From: Ichthyophonus hoferi
Lineage: Eukaryota > Opisthokonta > Ichthyosporea > Ichthyophonida > Ichthyophonidae
DNA length: 13,074 bases
Assembly: GCA_002751075.1 (NCBI GenBank)
Contig: NAOQ01000747.1
Span: 1-13,074 of the forward strand
Reading direction: 5' to 3'
Shown: positions 1 to 7,439 of the stretch, piece by piece
Numbering within the stretch: position 1 is the stretch's first letter
Layout of the letters: each line of letters begins with the position of its first letter
Notes under the pieces: model-generated
Seen by the model: the letters and a program-made list of their open reading frames with translations, nothing else
What the model was told of the DNA's origin: nothing
The model's database searches: none
Translations under genes and position numbers: made by a program

Positions 1-84
<84 letters not shown>
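1..84. repeat. (TATATG)14 microsatellite
   Basis: There are fourteen perfect TATATG units with no interruption, cut by the window's left edge. The array lies in the intron before the first NUP160 exon here. Its purity suggests a young, length-variable array. Confidence 0.98.
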
Positions 85-85
<1 letters not shown>

Positions 86-315
86 TACCCCTCCAAGTTC
101 ATAATATTGTCAGCCATACTGATTCAAAAAAAATTATTATTTTACTATTAATCTCTTTACTATCCTGTATATCCTAGACAGATTGACTCGTAGACCATGA
201 CTTTTCAACATACTTGTACGTATGTGCTAATGAAACGCAATAAAAACTATTAATATCCATTGTGATATATATCCAATCACTAACTCCTTTATTTACCTAT
301 TCTCTTCATATAAAG
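85..315 (+). other. Intron (3' part) of NUP160
   Basis: This is AT-rich sequence ending in a pyrimidine-rich run and AAAG at 315. Apart from the hexamer repeat before it, I see nothing coding in it. Confidence 0.7.
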
Positions 316-417
316 ATGACGAATGCGATGAGGTGGATAGTGTACAAATGGTTGATCTAGCCTCTCTTAGGCTGGCTCTACTATTGGCTAGAACTAAGAT
401 CTTATTAGTATCTCTAG
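316..417 (+). CDS. NUP160: NUP160 exon 1 of window
   Basis: The acceptor is a pyrimidine-rich run ending in ATAAAG at 315, and the exon enters in phase 1. It encodes DECDEVDSVQMVDLASLR and then LALLLARTKILLVSL, matching the vertebrate helix around LELEDLEKECSLARIRLTL. Two phase-1 donors are possible. One follows CTCTAG at 417 (GTTGCA). The other follows CTACAGA at 441 (GTATGG), adding eight residues. The first, joined to the acceptor at 1100, gives a spacing to the next conserved helix nearly equal to the vertebrate one, so it is preferred on length only. Confidence 0.75.
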
Positions 418-3103
418 GTTGCAAGATTCAAGACCTACAGAGTATGGATGCCTGCTATTGTGCTATGCCTTTACTAACATACTTAATCTATCTCTCCAAC
501 TCTATTCCTTTATGTTTCTCTTTTATTTCCCTCTTTCTCTCTAAACCTTTCTCTTCCTTTTTATTTAATTTTTAAACCAACCCTAGGTATAAATCTTGTG
601 TTATCTAGTATTGACAGCTCATCGTGTTGTATTATTTCTCAAAACCTTCTACCTGTATGTTATACAAGCAGTTTTATAGAAAATATATATTGAATGCCTC
701 TGTATTTCAACTGGCCCCCATTATTATTATGGTATATAATATGAAACCTTTTATAATACTTACGGATGATTAGAAAACATTAATGAATATGTAAAATATT
801 ATATATATACTATAACACTATAAGAGATAAGAGATGTTAGATAATTTATTCAAAAGCTAGAATACCACATCAATTTTCTAGGGGTTGGTACGTCTGGGTA
901 TTATACCGTAACACATATCTAATACTTAATACTGTCTAGTTCGTACTCACTATGAATGAACCAATAATTACTCTTAATGAGCAGTACTAAAGACTAATAC
1001 TCTGCCAACCAATCATCTACCAGTAGTTAATACTAATCTATCTACTCCTTGGCAGGCATCCTTCCCTCTGGACTATCCCAGTTCTCTAATGATACCCTAG
1101 GTATGTACCGACAGGCAGTCAATGATGAGACGAATATAAAACTTTATAACATCCTGATGGCATATGGCCTCTATGATTGGATATTCAATATACACCTGGG
1201 CACACAGGCTGTGAAATGTCGATTCCACCCAGTAGGTTTTGTTATTGGTTTTTATTTTAAGTGTACTACATGACTGGCTATCTTATAATCTTGTTTCTGT
1301 TTTTGGTCGATCCCAGAGTGGTTTACTATAATATATGATATTGTATGATATTGGATTTATATCTTTGGTTGTCATTGTTGTTTTTCTTCTTGCACACCCT
1401 TATATGTATGCATATATATATATGCTTTCTATAGAACTACATATCACGTTCTTGGCAAAATGGCACATTATATATGACGTAATCATCGCCTTCTTTTTTC
1501 TTATTAAGTTAATTATTCTTGCCTTTTAAATATAATAATGGTATCATTTTATACAATGATTTGAAATATTTGTTTTAATTCCTGGCCTATATACATATGG
1601 TTTGATTGGTGTGCTCTTTTATATTTCCTTTCGTCCTGATGGAATTGGTTACAGTATTGTTTTATTTATCCAATTACCTTTTTTTTAATATATATATATG
1701 GCAATCTTGATACTCGAAGCTACATGCATAACTGTGATATTTCACAGTCACTCACTCACACGCACAATCCTGCACCAATCAGGGCACAGAATCATCAGTG
1801 GGTAAAGGACCCTTAGAATGGAGTGAGACAGGAGCAGCCAGATTACCTCTGTGTGAGGTGTTTGAGGATTTCACCTCAACCTGTATTAATATAGCACTGC
1901 ATGGTGATGAATTAAAAAGGTAGGGTTGTTGGTTTGTTCTATATATATAATTATATGATAGTATAATAGTATAATGGTATTATAGTAAGATAGTGTAATA
2001 GTATAATAGTATGATAGTATAATAGCATAATAGTATAATAGTATAATAGTATAGTAGTGTAAGAGTATAACAGAATATTAGAATAACAGTATAGTAGAAT
2101 AATAGTACGATAGTATAATAGTACAGTGATAGGATTGTGTCGTAGTATAATAGTGTAACACATACCCATATATATTAGAGGAGAATTTATGGAGGATAAT
2201 TAGGTGGTCTAGCTGTATTTCTTTTTTGTTTAACGTTTTATTTTCACAGTTCTCTTTTAATGTTGTTGTTATTACTCTGTGGATTTTTCATTCGTATATA
2301 TACGTGTTTGTGTGTGTATATGTATGTATTTGTGTCTTTATATATATCATTGTTATGGTTGTTTTTTCATCTCCGTTATTATTTTTCACTCATATGCCTA
2401 TATGTTTGTGAATATCAATTGATTATCCACTAGTTTAGTGGTCTTTAACCACCATTGGGTTTACTAAAAAAACACCGTACTTATGACTTGTAGCACATAG
2501 CAAACTTGACCTTTACGGCTTATTATTAGATAAACTGGTATGCAAACTAGTAAACAAACATGGTTTGTGGCATTCATCTATAGCGCCTATAGTCAATACC
2601 CTAACCCACATAGTAGATAAAAATTATGAAAACTATATACTATGTTTAATTGCAATCCATATATGTTTACGCGCATATATCTGCTTTTAGAGTATGTACA
2701 TTTTTTATACGTAGATGAAAATTCATTGTATAAATGTTTTTAAAATGCCTTTGATGTTTAACTTGTAAGCTCCTATTTCTCTACCACTAGATACCAGTCG
2801 TTTATTTTATCTTATTATTTACTTCTTGTCGACCAATAACATTGAGAAAAAATGTACATAAACAATGTGTTATAATAGAAATATATAGATTTATTATTGG
2901 TCACACAGTGTCACACTTCCATATAAGCCTATTAATATATATAATATTAATAAAAATAAGCATAGGAAAAATAATAAAATGAAAACGAAATATATAATAC
3001 CTAAATAGGGTATTATTTATAGCTTGGTAGCATGGCATTGTAGACTTGGATATATAAGTTTGATTATTTTTATCACACTGCTACCCATACTCTTTATAAG
3101 TTT

Positions 3104-3135
<32 letters not shown>

Positions 3136-6100
3136 TTTTCATCCTATGGCGTCTTCTGCGGGTATCTTCACATTGCTTATTTTTCTTTCACTAGGATTAC
3201 TACAATCTACAGTATATGTAAGCTATGAGGTTGTTTTTCCCATTCTTTCAATTTTTATGGTACAGTACTAATGCAAAATGTACTGATGATTCCCTGCAGT
3301 GATGGGCTGAAACATAATCAGATATTCCAATTGGGGAAGAACTCAGTGGCAGCAAGTGTTTTCTCTGAATGTAGTCCAGAGAAGGCCTGGGCCTTGTTGA
3401 AGGTATTGTAATGTTATGATTGGGATTGTTTTAATTGTCATTGGTTCTTGTATTATTATTATCGTTATTATGTGTTGTTATTATTTTTATTTTTTAATTA
3501 TTATTGGTTCTTGCATTATTTTTATCAGTATTATTAGTTGCTGTTACTGTATTATTATTATTATTATTATAAGTGTTATTATTTTTGCTGTTGTTATTAT
3601 TCCTATTACGTTCTGTTATATTATTGTTGTTATTATATATTCTATTATTATTATTATTAACAGTATTTAGATTGTCATTGTCATTGTGATTACTGTTACT
3701 GTTACCATTACTATTAGTATTCCTTTTGCTATTGCTACTATCATACTGTTACTATATTTATTACTCCATGTATGGTATATCAATCTTAAATTGATTATAT
3801 TCCTTGAAACATAATAGATATAGTTAGAGCGCTTGGCAGTTGGTAATATTACTACAAAAAAAAAAAGAGAGAAATAGCAGAAGAAAGGCTTATAAATAAA
3901 GCTTATATATATATGTATTTGCGTCTATTAAGCACCCTTTAAGAGTGAGAAAAAATAAGATTTATTTCCACACCTATAACATAAGTACACATTTAATGGA
4001 TACCATTTTAAACAAAATATCTTATTCTTTTTCTAGTCATACTTGCAACGGTTTGATGGTCGAAACACCAACTATGCCTATCATATCTGTGTGGCTAGAC
4101 GTCTTCTTATACAGGAGTATCCAGTGCCCAGTTGGTTGGTTCATTTGTTTAAGGTATGTGTATTAGGTAGTGATATGTGTTGTTATTGTTGAACTCTTAT
4201 ATATGCAATGGGTCTAGTTATGCATTTATCTATGAGTGTATGTATGGATGTATGTATGTATGTATGTATGTAGGTATGTATGTATGTTTATATATGTATA
4301 TAAGCTAACCTTAAAAGGTATCAGTTTACTCTAAAAAACAAGACTGTCTCATGATGCCTGATTTGATACAACTATTAGATGTGGTTAGAGAAGAACATTG
4401 GCAAAAGGAAATGGCTTGAAATGATTGGTAGTGACATGGGCAATATGATTAGAGGAAGATTTTTATCACTCCAATTATAAAGGGAATATAATATACGAAG
4501 GCCACTTATGACAAGGAGTACGCTATCAATTGAGTGTGGTCTGTAATTGTGCCTTTTTCTCTCTAAAACCCAGTCAAAGATGAAAAAAGAAGTGTGGCAG
4601 TGAGTGGTAATCTTTTACCTTATGAAGAGTAGTCTATTTATAACAAAGGTTATAAAATCACACCAGAAAGGTACTGAGAGCCAATGCTATATTTTCCTTA
4701 ACAATTAGATGCAATTAAATACAATCAAATGCATTAAAATGTAATTAAATCCAATCATATGCATGTGTATTCGATATGATCCATTTATACTAACATCCAC
4801 TACAGGAATCTGGAGAGGAGGTCATGCTAATCCGCACCTATTTGGATGCTGGCAAATGGGTTGACGCCTGTGGGCTTCTAATCTCTTATCTAGATAGGGT
4901 AGGTAGTTCTTATGTTTCCGGCTGGTTTTATTTCTCTCTTTACATTTTTTCTTGTCAGTCCTATATGCTTTCTTTCTCTTTCTAGTAATGATGATTCTGT
5001 CATTATCTCTTAATTTGGGCTGATTATGTGTTCAGGAAAACAAAATGAAAGATATATTTTGAGCCTTTTTATATTTTAATTATCAGTCTGTGTATATTTT
5101 ACCCTGAACTTCACATATGCCTTTTCCTAGTGTTTTTCTCATCTCTTTTTACATGTATATTAGGGTATATAAATACTTCTATATATGTACACCAACTGAA
5201 ATGATCACATGCATTTATTATAAAGATTCTATGTTTTAATCATATCTACATGATGTTCTTTTGTACTAAGTATCTGGGATAATCATCGGTTTAGATAATA
5301 CCTGTATGATTTACTTTATAAGGAAATAGAACCCATGCCAATATAATATATAAGGCTACAATGTAGCTTTTCATTTCAAATGTGTATCAGTAATCTAAAC
5401 GTGATGTGCAATTTATGCATATATATATATATATATGTATTGGGTTATATCTTTGTATAAATGAGCTTCTATACAGCTCTATATGCATCTATATATATAT
5501 ATGAAATATACTCACAAATTTATGATTTATACACCTGTCTGCAGATGGCATTACTCTACCAAACCAATGTGCAATCTATTGGTATTCGCAGTGATGTCTC
5601 CGGTTGGTTGCCATGGCAACTGATCAATCGTGTGTTGGCCTCTTTAAAGGCTGCTGAAAAACAGGAAGAACAGGCCCAAATACAGGCGCAGACTTTGAAA
5701 AAGCAAGTTCTTATAAATCCCCCTAAAATTTTATTTTTGTTTGGATTCCCCCTGTTGCTCTTTCTTTAACTGGTCGTATGTTAGTTTAACGTGGCATGCT
5801 AGATATATTATTATGTATTTAGCAAATAATATTTGTTTTATATATTATACGATGTATTTGTATTTTGGTGGGATCTGCCTCAGTGATACAGTCGTCTCCT
5901 ACTTATTTTTGCTAGTGTATTCCTGCTGTTCCATTTTTTATAGGTGTTTACTATTTCATTCCATTTATATCGGTTAATTAACTGGGGATTACTTGTCATT
6001 ATTACATTTACATGAACTAACTCATATAGTCATCCACACACATATATATGCATATACATATACACGCATAATACATACATGCTATCATACACAAACACAG

Positions 6101-6251
6101 GAAGCTGCTACTCCGCCTATCAGATTCACGATTTCCCCAGGATGAAGGCATGACTATGGATATTATAGATGATCCACAGGGTGATAAACCAAGGGGAGTC
6201 CAGGCTATATTGCACACTATTGCAGACATTGCTGAAAATGTTATCAGTTAA
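316..6251 (+). CDS. NUP160: NUP160 orthologue, C-terminal part (eight exons, 5' end outside window)
   Basis: Nup160 is a scaffold subunit of the Y-shaped (Nup107-160) complex of the nuclear pore. It has an N-terminal beta-propeller followed by a long alpha-helical domain whose C-terminal end lies at the hub of the Y. Only the helical C-terminal part is here: about 329 residues in the shortest splice model and up to about 352 in the longest, against roughly 1,400 for the whole vertebrate protein. Identification rests on ordered matches, recalled from memory, to vertebrate NUP160: AWALLK-SYLQRF versus AWRLLSTYLERY; VPSWLVHLFK versus LPNWLINSYK; GEEVMLIRTYL versus AAELLRLYL; GWLPWQLINRVL versus VWLPYSSIDQLL; LPLCEVFEDF versus LPLTPVFEGL. 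Exons: 316-417 (or 441), 1101 (or 1056)-1231, 1783-1919, 3300-3402, 4037-4153, 4806-4898, 5545-5702, 6101-6251. Every junction keeps phase and the frame ends at TAA. No broken exon was seen, so this looks like a working gene. The promoter and start codon lie outside the window. Confidence 0.9.
418..1100 (+). other. NUP160 intron between exons 1 and 2
   Basis: The intron may instead run 442-1055 if the alternative splice sites are used. Its interior is AT-rich with no further exon needed, since the phases already match. A pyrimidine-rich run at 480-550 encodes only a low-complexity hydrophobic reading and looks non-coding. Confidence 0.65.
1101..1231 (+). CDS. NUP160: NUP160 exon 2 of window
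   Basis: The exon encodes MYRQAVNDETNIKLYNILMA then YGLYDW, corresponding to vertebrate SSAEEMVTLLVQAGLFD. The acceptor could be CCCTAG at 1100 or TTGGCAG at 1055; both are phase 1, and the second adds 15 residues (ILPSGLSQFSNDTL...). The donor is probably CCCA|GTAGGT at 1231 (phase 0). A donor at 1235 (CCCAGTAG|GTTTTG, phase 1) would pair with the alternative acceptor of the next exon. The conserved core is secure but both edges are uncertain. Confidence 0.7.
1232..1782 (+). other. NUP160 intron between exons 2 and 3
   Basis: The intron begins GTAGGT and ends CAATCAG. It contains T-rich and (TA)n stretches, for example around 1410-1425 and 1690-1700. The phases on both sides agree (0/0), so no hidden exon is required. 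Confidence 0.7.
1783..1919 (+). CDS. NUP160: NUP160 exon 3 of window
   Basis: The acceptor is CACCAATCAG at 1782 (phase 0); an alternative AG at 1789 would be phase 1. The donor is AAAAAG|GTAGGG after 1919, leaving phase 2. The exon encodes GTESSVGKGPLEWSETGAAR and then LPLCEVFEDFTSTCINIALH. The second half aligns with vertebrate LPLTPVFEGLAFKCIKL, while the first half has no evident counterpart. The phase-2 end (AG) joins the T of the next exon to make AGT, so no exon need be missing between them. Confidence 0.85.
1960..2159. repeat. 8-bp tandem array, consensus AGTATAAT, 25 units
   Basis: Reading from 1960 in steps of eight gives 25 units with no insertion or deletion. Perfect units alternate with ones carrying one to three substitutions; units 22 and 23 are the most diverged. 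On the opposite strand the array gives a 72-residue Leu/Tyr/Ile-rich frame, an effect of the 24-base double period rather than a gene. Confidence 0.95.
2831..2902. repeat. Short element-like inverted repeat, 9-bp arms
   Basis: GACCAATAA at 2831-2839 is the exact reverse complement of TTATTGGTC at 2894-2902. It could be the ends of a very small MITE-like insertion or a chance pairing in AT-rich DNA. No target duplication was confirmed. Confidence 0.3.
3101..3135. repeat. (TTTC)n microsatellite
   Basis: A T-run is followed by about seven TTTC units, ending in TTCC. It lies in the intron before NUP160 exon 4, about 165 bases upstream of the acceptor. Confidence 0.95.
3300..3402 (+). CDS. NUP160: NUP160 exon 4 of window
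   Basis: The acceptor is TCCCTGCAG at 3299 and the donor is TTGAAG|GTATTG after 3402. The exon enters in phase 2 and leaves in phase 0. It encodes DGLKHNQIFQLGKNSVAASV then FSECSPEKAWALLK. The end matches vertebrate DEAWRLL just before the STYLERY helix, and NQIFQLG sits where vertebrates have NQLSSV. Confidence 0.9.
3403..4036 (+). other. NUP160 intron between exons 4 and 5
   Basis: The intron begins GTATTG and ends TTCTAG. Its first half is filled by a degenerate TTA/TTG trinucleotide tract. An A-run with purines lies at 3855-3875. No exon was seen. Confidence 0.85.
3440..3765. repeat. Degenerate TTA-type trinucleotide tract
   Basis: Long runs of TTATTATTA are interrupted by TTG, TCA and TGC variants. 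The right part (about 3670-3765) shifts towards ATTGTC, ACTGTT and ATTACT triplets. Because the period is three, one frame is open and reads as an Ile/Val-rich string, which is an artefact. Confidence 0.9.
4037..4153 (+). CDS. NUP160: NUP160 exon 5 of window
   Basis: The acceptor is TTTTTCTAG at 4036, the donor is TTTAAG|GTATGT after 4153, and both ends are phase 0. The 39 codons read SYLQRFDGRNTNYAYHICVA, then RRLLIQEYPVPSWLVHLFK. This is the best-conserved exon: the vertebrate counterpart runs TYLERYKVQNNLYHHCVINK and ends PLPNWLINSYK. It anchors the identification of the gene. Confidence 0.95.
4238..4290. repeat. (TATG)n microsatellite
   Basis: GTATG-type tetramers run for about 50 bases with a few variants (GGATG, TAGG), then pass into TATATATG. 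Confidence 0.95.
4703..4762. repeat. 10-bp tandem array, six units (AATTAAATGC-like)
   Basis: The units are AATTAGATGC, AATTAAATAC, AATCAAATGC, ATTAAAATGT, AATTAAATCC and AATCATATGC. They differ by substitutions only, with no length change. The array ends about 40 bases before the acceptor of exon 6, so it overlaps the likely branch-point region. Confidence 0.85.
4806..4898 (+). CDS. NUP160: NUP160 exon 6 of window
   Basis: The acceptor is CACTACAG at 4805, the donor is GATAGG|GTAGGT after 4898, and both ends are phase 0. The 31 codons include ESGEEVMLIRTYLDAGKWVD and ACGLLISYLDR, matching vertebrate KVDAAELLRLYLNYDLLEEA and VDLVSEYVDAV. The exon encodes a helical-repeat hairpin near the C-terminus. 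Confidence 0.95.
4899..5544 (+). other. NUP160 intron between exons 6 and 7
   Basis: The intron begins GTAGGT and ends CTGCAG. It has T-rich blocks and short (TA)n runs near 5419-5438 and 5490-5505. No further exon was seen. Confidence 0.85.
5545..5702 (+). CDS. NUP160: NUP160 exon 7 of window
   Basis: The acceptor is CTGTCTGCAG at 5544 (phase 0); the ATG that follows is an internal Met, not a start. The exon encodes MALLYQTNVQSIGIRSDVSG, then WLPWQLINRVLASLKAAEKQ and a Glu/Gln-rich helix. GWLPWQLINRVL corresponds to vertebrate VWLPYSSIDQLL. No GT donor gives the long downstream frame. The best donor for that is AAAAA|GCAAGT (GC-AG type, phase 2) ending the exon at 5702. A GT donor at 5707 (GCAA|GTTCTT, phase 0) would lead to an early stop in the next exon. 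Without splicing the frame stops at 5767-5769. Confidence 0.85.
5703..6100 (+). other. Probable GC-AG intron of NUP160
   Basis: The donor GCAAGT at 5703 matches the extended consensus of GC-AG introns (GCAAGT), and the acceptor is ACACAG at 6100. Using it, exon 7 (phase 2) joins a 49-codon open frame. A TATATG/CATA-rich, purine-pyrimidine alternating stretch lies just before the acceptor (6030-6085) and a clear polypyrimidine run is missing. Confidence 0.65.
6101..6251 (+). CDS. NUP160: NUP160 terminal coding exon
   Basis: The acceptor is CAAACACAG at 6100. Entered in phase 2 (AA plus G making Lys), the frame stays open for 49 codons: KLLLRLSDSRFPQDEGMTMD, then IIDDPQGDKPRGVQAILHTI and ADIAENVIS, ending TAA at 6249-6251. 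KKLLLRL lies near the place where vertebrate NUP160 ends (DLLYRRTL), so about 40 residues form an extension. The stretch is visibly GC-richer than its flanks, which supports coding. In the frame used by the competing GT donor it stops after 14 codons, at 6143-6145. Confidence 0.8.
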
Positions 6252-6350
6252 CTATCTGTCGCTGTTTTTTCTGTTAGCAAACCCATTTCAATTGCTATAG
6301 ATTATGGTGGTTTGCATATTAATGTAGAAGAAGGTCTTATGATTTTATCT

Positions 6351-6379
6351 AATAAACCAGGCTATGGGCCACTAATAAA
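6351..6379 (+). promoter_or_regulatory. Two proximal AATAAA polyadenylation signals
   Basis: AATAAA occurs at 6351-6356 and 6374-6379, about 100-125 bases after the NUP160 stop. Use of either would give a short 3' UTR without the stem-loops that follow. Confidence 0.4.
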
Positions 6380-6393
6380 TTAGATTGTTGTGG

Positions 6394-6433
6394 ATCTAGC
6401 ATCCAGTCTGCTCCATATAAATGTATGCTAGAT
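6394..6433 (+). other. Candidate 3' UTR stem-loop 1
   Basis: ATCTAGCAT (6394-6402) is perfectly complementary to ATGCTAGAT (6425-6433), leaving a 22-base loop. Confidence 0.4.
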
Positions 6434-6441
6434 TCTATCTG

Positions 6442-6480
6442 AAATCTGAAGATGCGGTGAAGTCTTTAATCAGCAGATTT
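6442..6480 (+). other. Candidate 3' UTR stem-loop 2
   Basis: AAATCTG (6442-6448) pairs with CAGATTT (6474-6480) around a 25-base loop, directly after stem-loop 1. The stem is short and mostly A-T. Confidence 0.3.
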
Positions 6481-6572
6481 ATTGCATAATCCAATTGCTC
6501 ATTCTCAGTATCAGTATATAACCCTATAGGGAGTTGCAAACATAGTGTTTATGGCAATCTGTGGTAGTTCCA

Positions 6573-6600
6573 GCGACCTATCCACAAGCTTCGGGGTCGC
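6573..6600 (+). other. Candidate 3' UTR stem-loop 3
   Basis: GCGACC (6573-6578) pairs with GGTCGC (6595-6600) across 16 bases. It is a GC-rich stem in an AT-rich setting, about 50 bases before the distal AATAAA. Confidence 0.4.
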
Positions 6601-6650
6601 CAATTGAGTGTTGTATAATAAGACTATATATATGTATTGTGATATTTTTT

Positions 6651-6656
6651 AATAAA
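6651..6656 (+). promoter_or_regulatory. Distal AATAAA polyadenylation signal
   Basis: AATAAA lies 400 bases after the NUP160 stop, preceded by a T-run. Base composition changes little after it, so the cleavage site cannot be placed exactly. Confidence 0.5.
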
Positions 6657-6675
6657 TATTAAATGAATGCAAAGT

Positions 6676-7439
6676 TTTATGATTTACGAACGTGTTCGTA
6701 TTTGCCTATAACGGTAGTGTACATGTAAACAGGCATGTGGGGTGGCCCAGTATACCCTGGTCATGAAAGGTCGTAGAGACCCACTAGAAACAACTGATCC
6801 TATCTCGATAAGGTTATATTAGTGTTTCCTGATGTGGCTCATTAGCTCATTCACTACACGCAAACTGTATTGAAAAATCAATTATAACTACGTGTTCATT
6901 TGGAGTGAACGATCTTGTAGCATGTTTGTTATGGAATTGACTGCTTCTTATCTTTATTACTAGAAGGAGTGTTTGTAGTTAAATATAACTACCATGTAGG
7001 TATACTTTAGCAGCATTATGATAAGCTATGAAGCCATCCCTTATGAGTATAACTGTATATATTTGTATACTTGATTTTAATCTGTACAAAGGTATTACAC
7101 TCGATCACTAACATATCATATTTGCCTTTTTAGATGAAATGTATAATAGCATAAACATTTGTATGCTAATATGTGCAACTATTTCAAAAGCTGGAGATTT
7201 TTATTAAAAAAAATATTGCATACAAATTATTTAATTGGGCTTCAATCAACACATTTAGATATATGATTAATTTTCATCAAAAATTCAAAATATGTACTAA
7301 AAACAAAATAGCAGTAGAATTTAAACAGAAAGTTCAAGCTGAATAGATGTAAAGTAAAGACACACTTATTATTGTATCTTAATGCAAACCGTAACCATGA
7401 TGCGACAATGTATTATTTAATTTTGGTAAATAACCTATT
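6676..7439. other. Intergenic DNA, left part
   Basis: The DNA is AT-rich apart from a GC-richer patch at about 6720-6860. No gene could be supported. The last 100 bases begin to resemble the repeat units that follow. Confidence 0.6.

Larger units (their letters stand above)
1920..3299 (+). other. NUP160 intron between exons 3 and 4
   Basis: This is the longest intron in the window, GTAGGG...CTGCAG. It contains the 8-bp array at 1960-2159, an alternating TA/TG/CG stretch near 2295-2350 that could favour Z-DNA, a small inverted repeat at 2831-2902 and a TTTC tract at 3101-3135. No additional coding exon was seen. Confidence 0.8.
4154..4805 (+). other. NUP160 intron between exons 5 and 6
   Basis: The intron begins GTATGT and ends CTACAG. 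It carries a TATG tract near its start and a six-unit 10-bp array near its end. The stretch 4320-4650 is less AT-rich but has no long frame with flanking splice sites, and may be old inserted DNA. Confidence 0.85.
6252..6675 (+). other. Probable 3' UTR of NUP160
   Basis: The sequence follows the TAA directly. It contains AATAAA at 6351, 6374 and 6651, and three candidate stem-loops. The last AATAAA, at 6651, would place cleavage near 6665-6680. The extent is inferred from the signals only. Confidence 0.55.

Noticed and set aside
1951-2169. Minus-strand open frame of 72 residues rich in Leu, Tyr and Ile
   Set aside because: It is the translation of the 8-bp array; three units make 24 bases, which gives an eight-residue repeat.
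2424-2455. Hairpin-like ATTATCCACTA...AGTGGT, also seen inverted near 10196-10216
   Set aside because: The shared stretch is only about 11 bases plus a short arm, which is expected by chance in AT-rich DNA of this length.
3416-3670. Plus-strand open frame rich in Ile and Val
   Set aside because: It is a reading of the TTA trinucleotide tract inside a NUP160 intron.
5545-5547. ATG at the start of exon 7 as a possible gene start
   Set aside because: It directly follows a good CTGCAG acceptor and continues the NUP160 alignment, so it is an internal methionine.
6017-6229. Minus-strand 70-residue frame
   Set aside because: It is antisense to the terminal NUP160 exon, and its end reads the CATA/TATG alternation.
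6833-6862. GTGGCTCATTAGCTCATTCA resembles a tRNA A-box, so a tRNA or tRNA-derived SINE was considered
   Set aside because: No B-box, cloverleaf or 3' tail follows at the expected distance.
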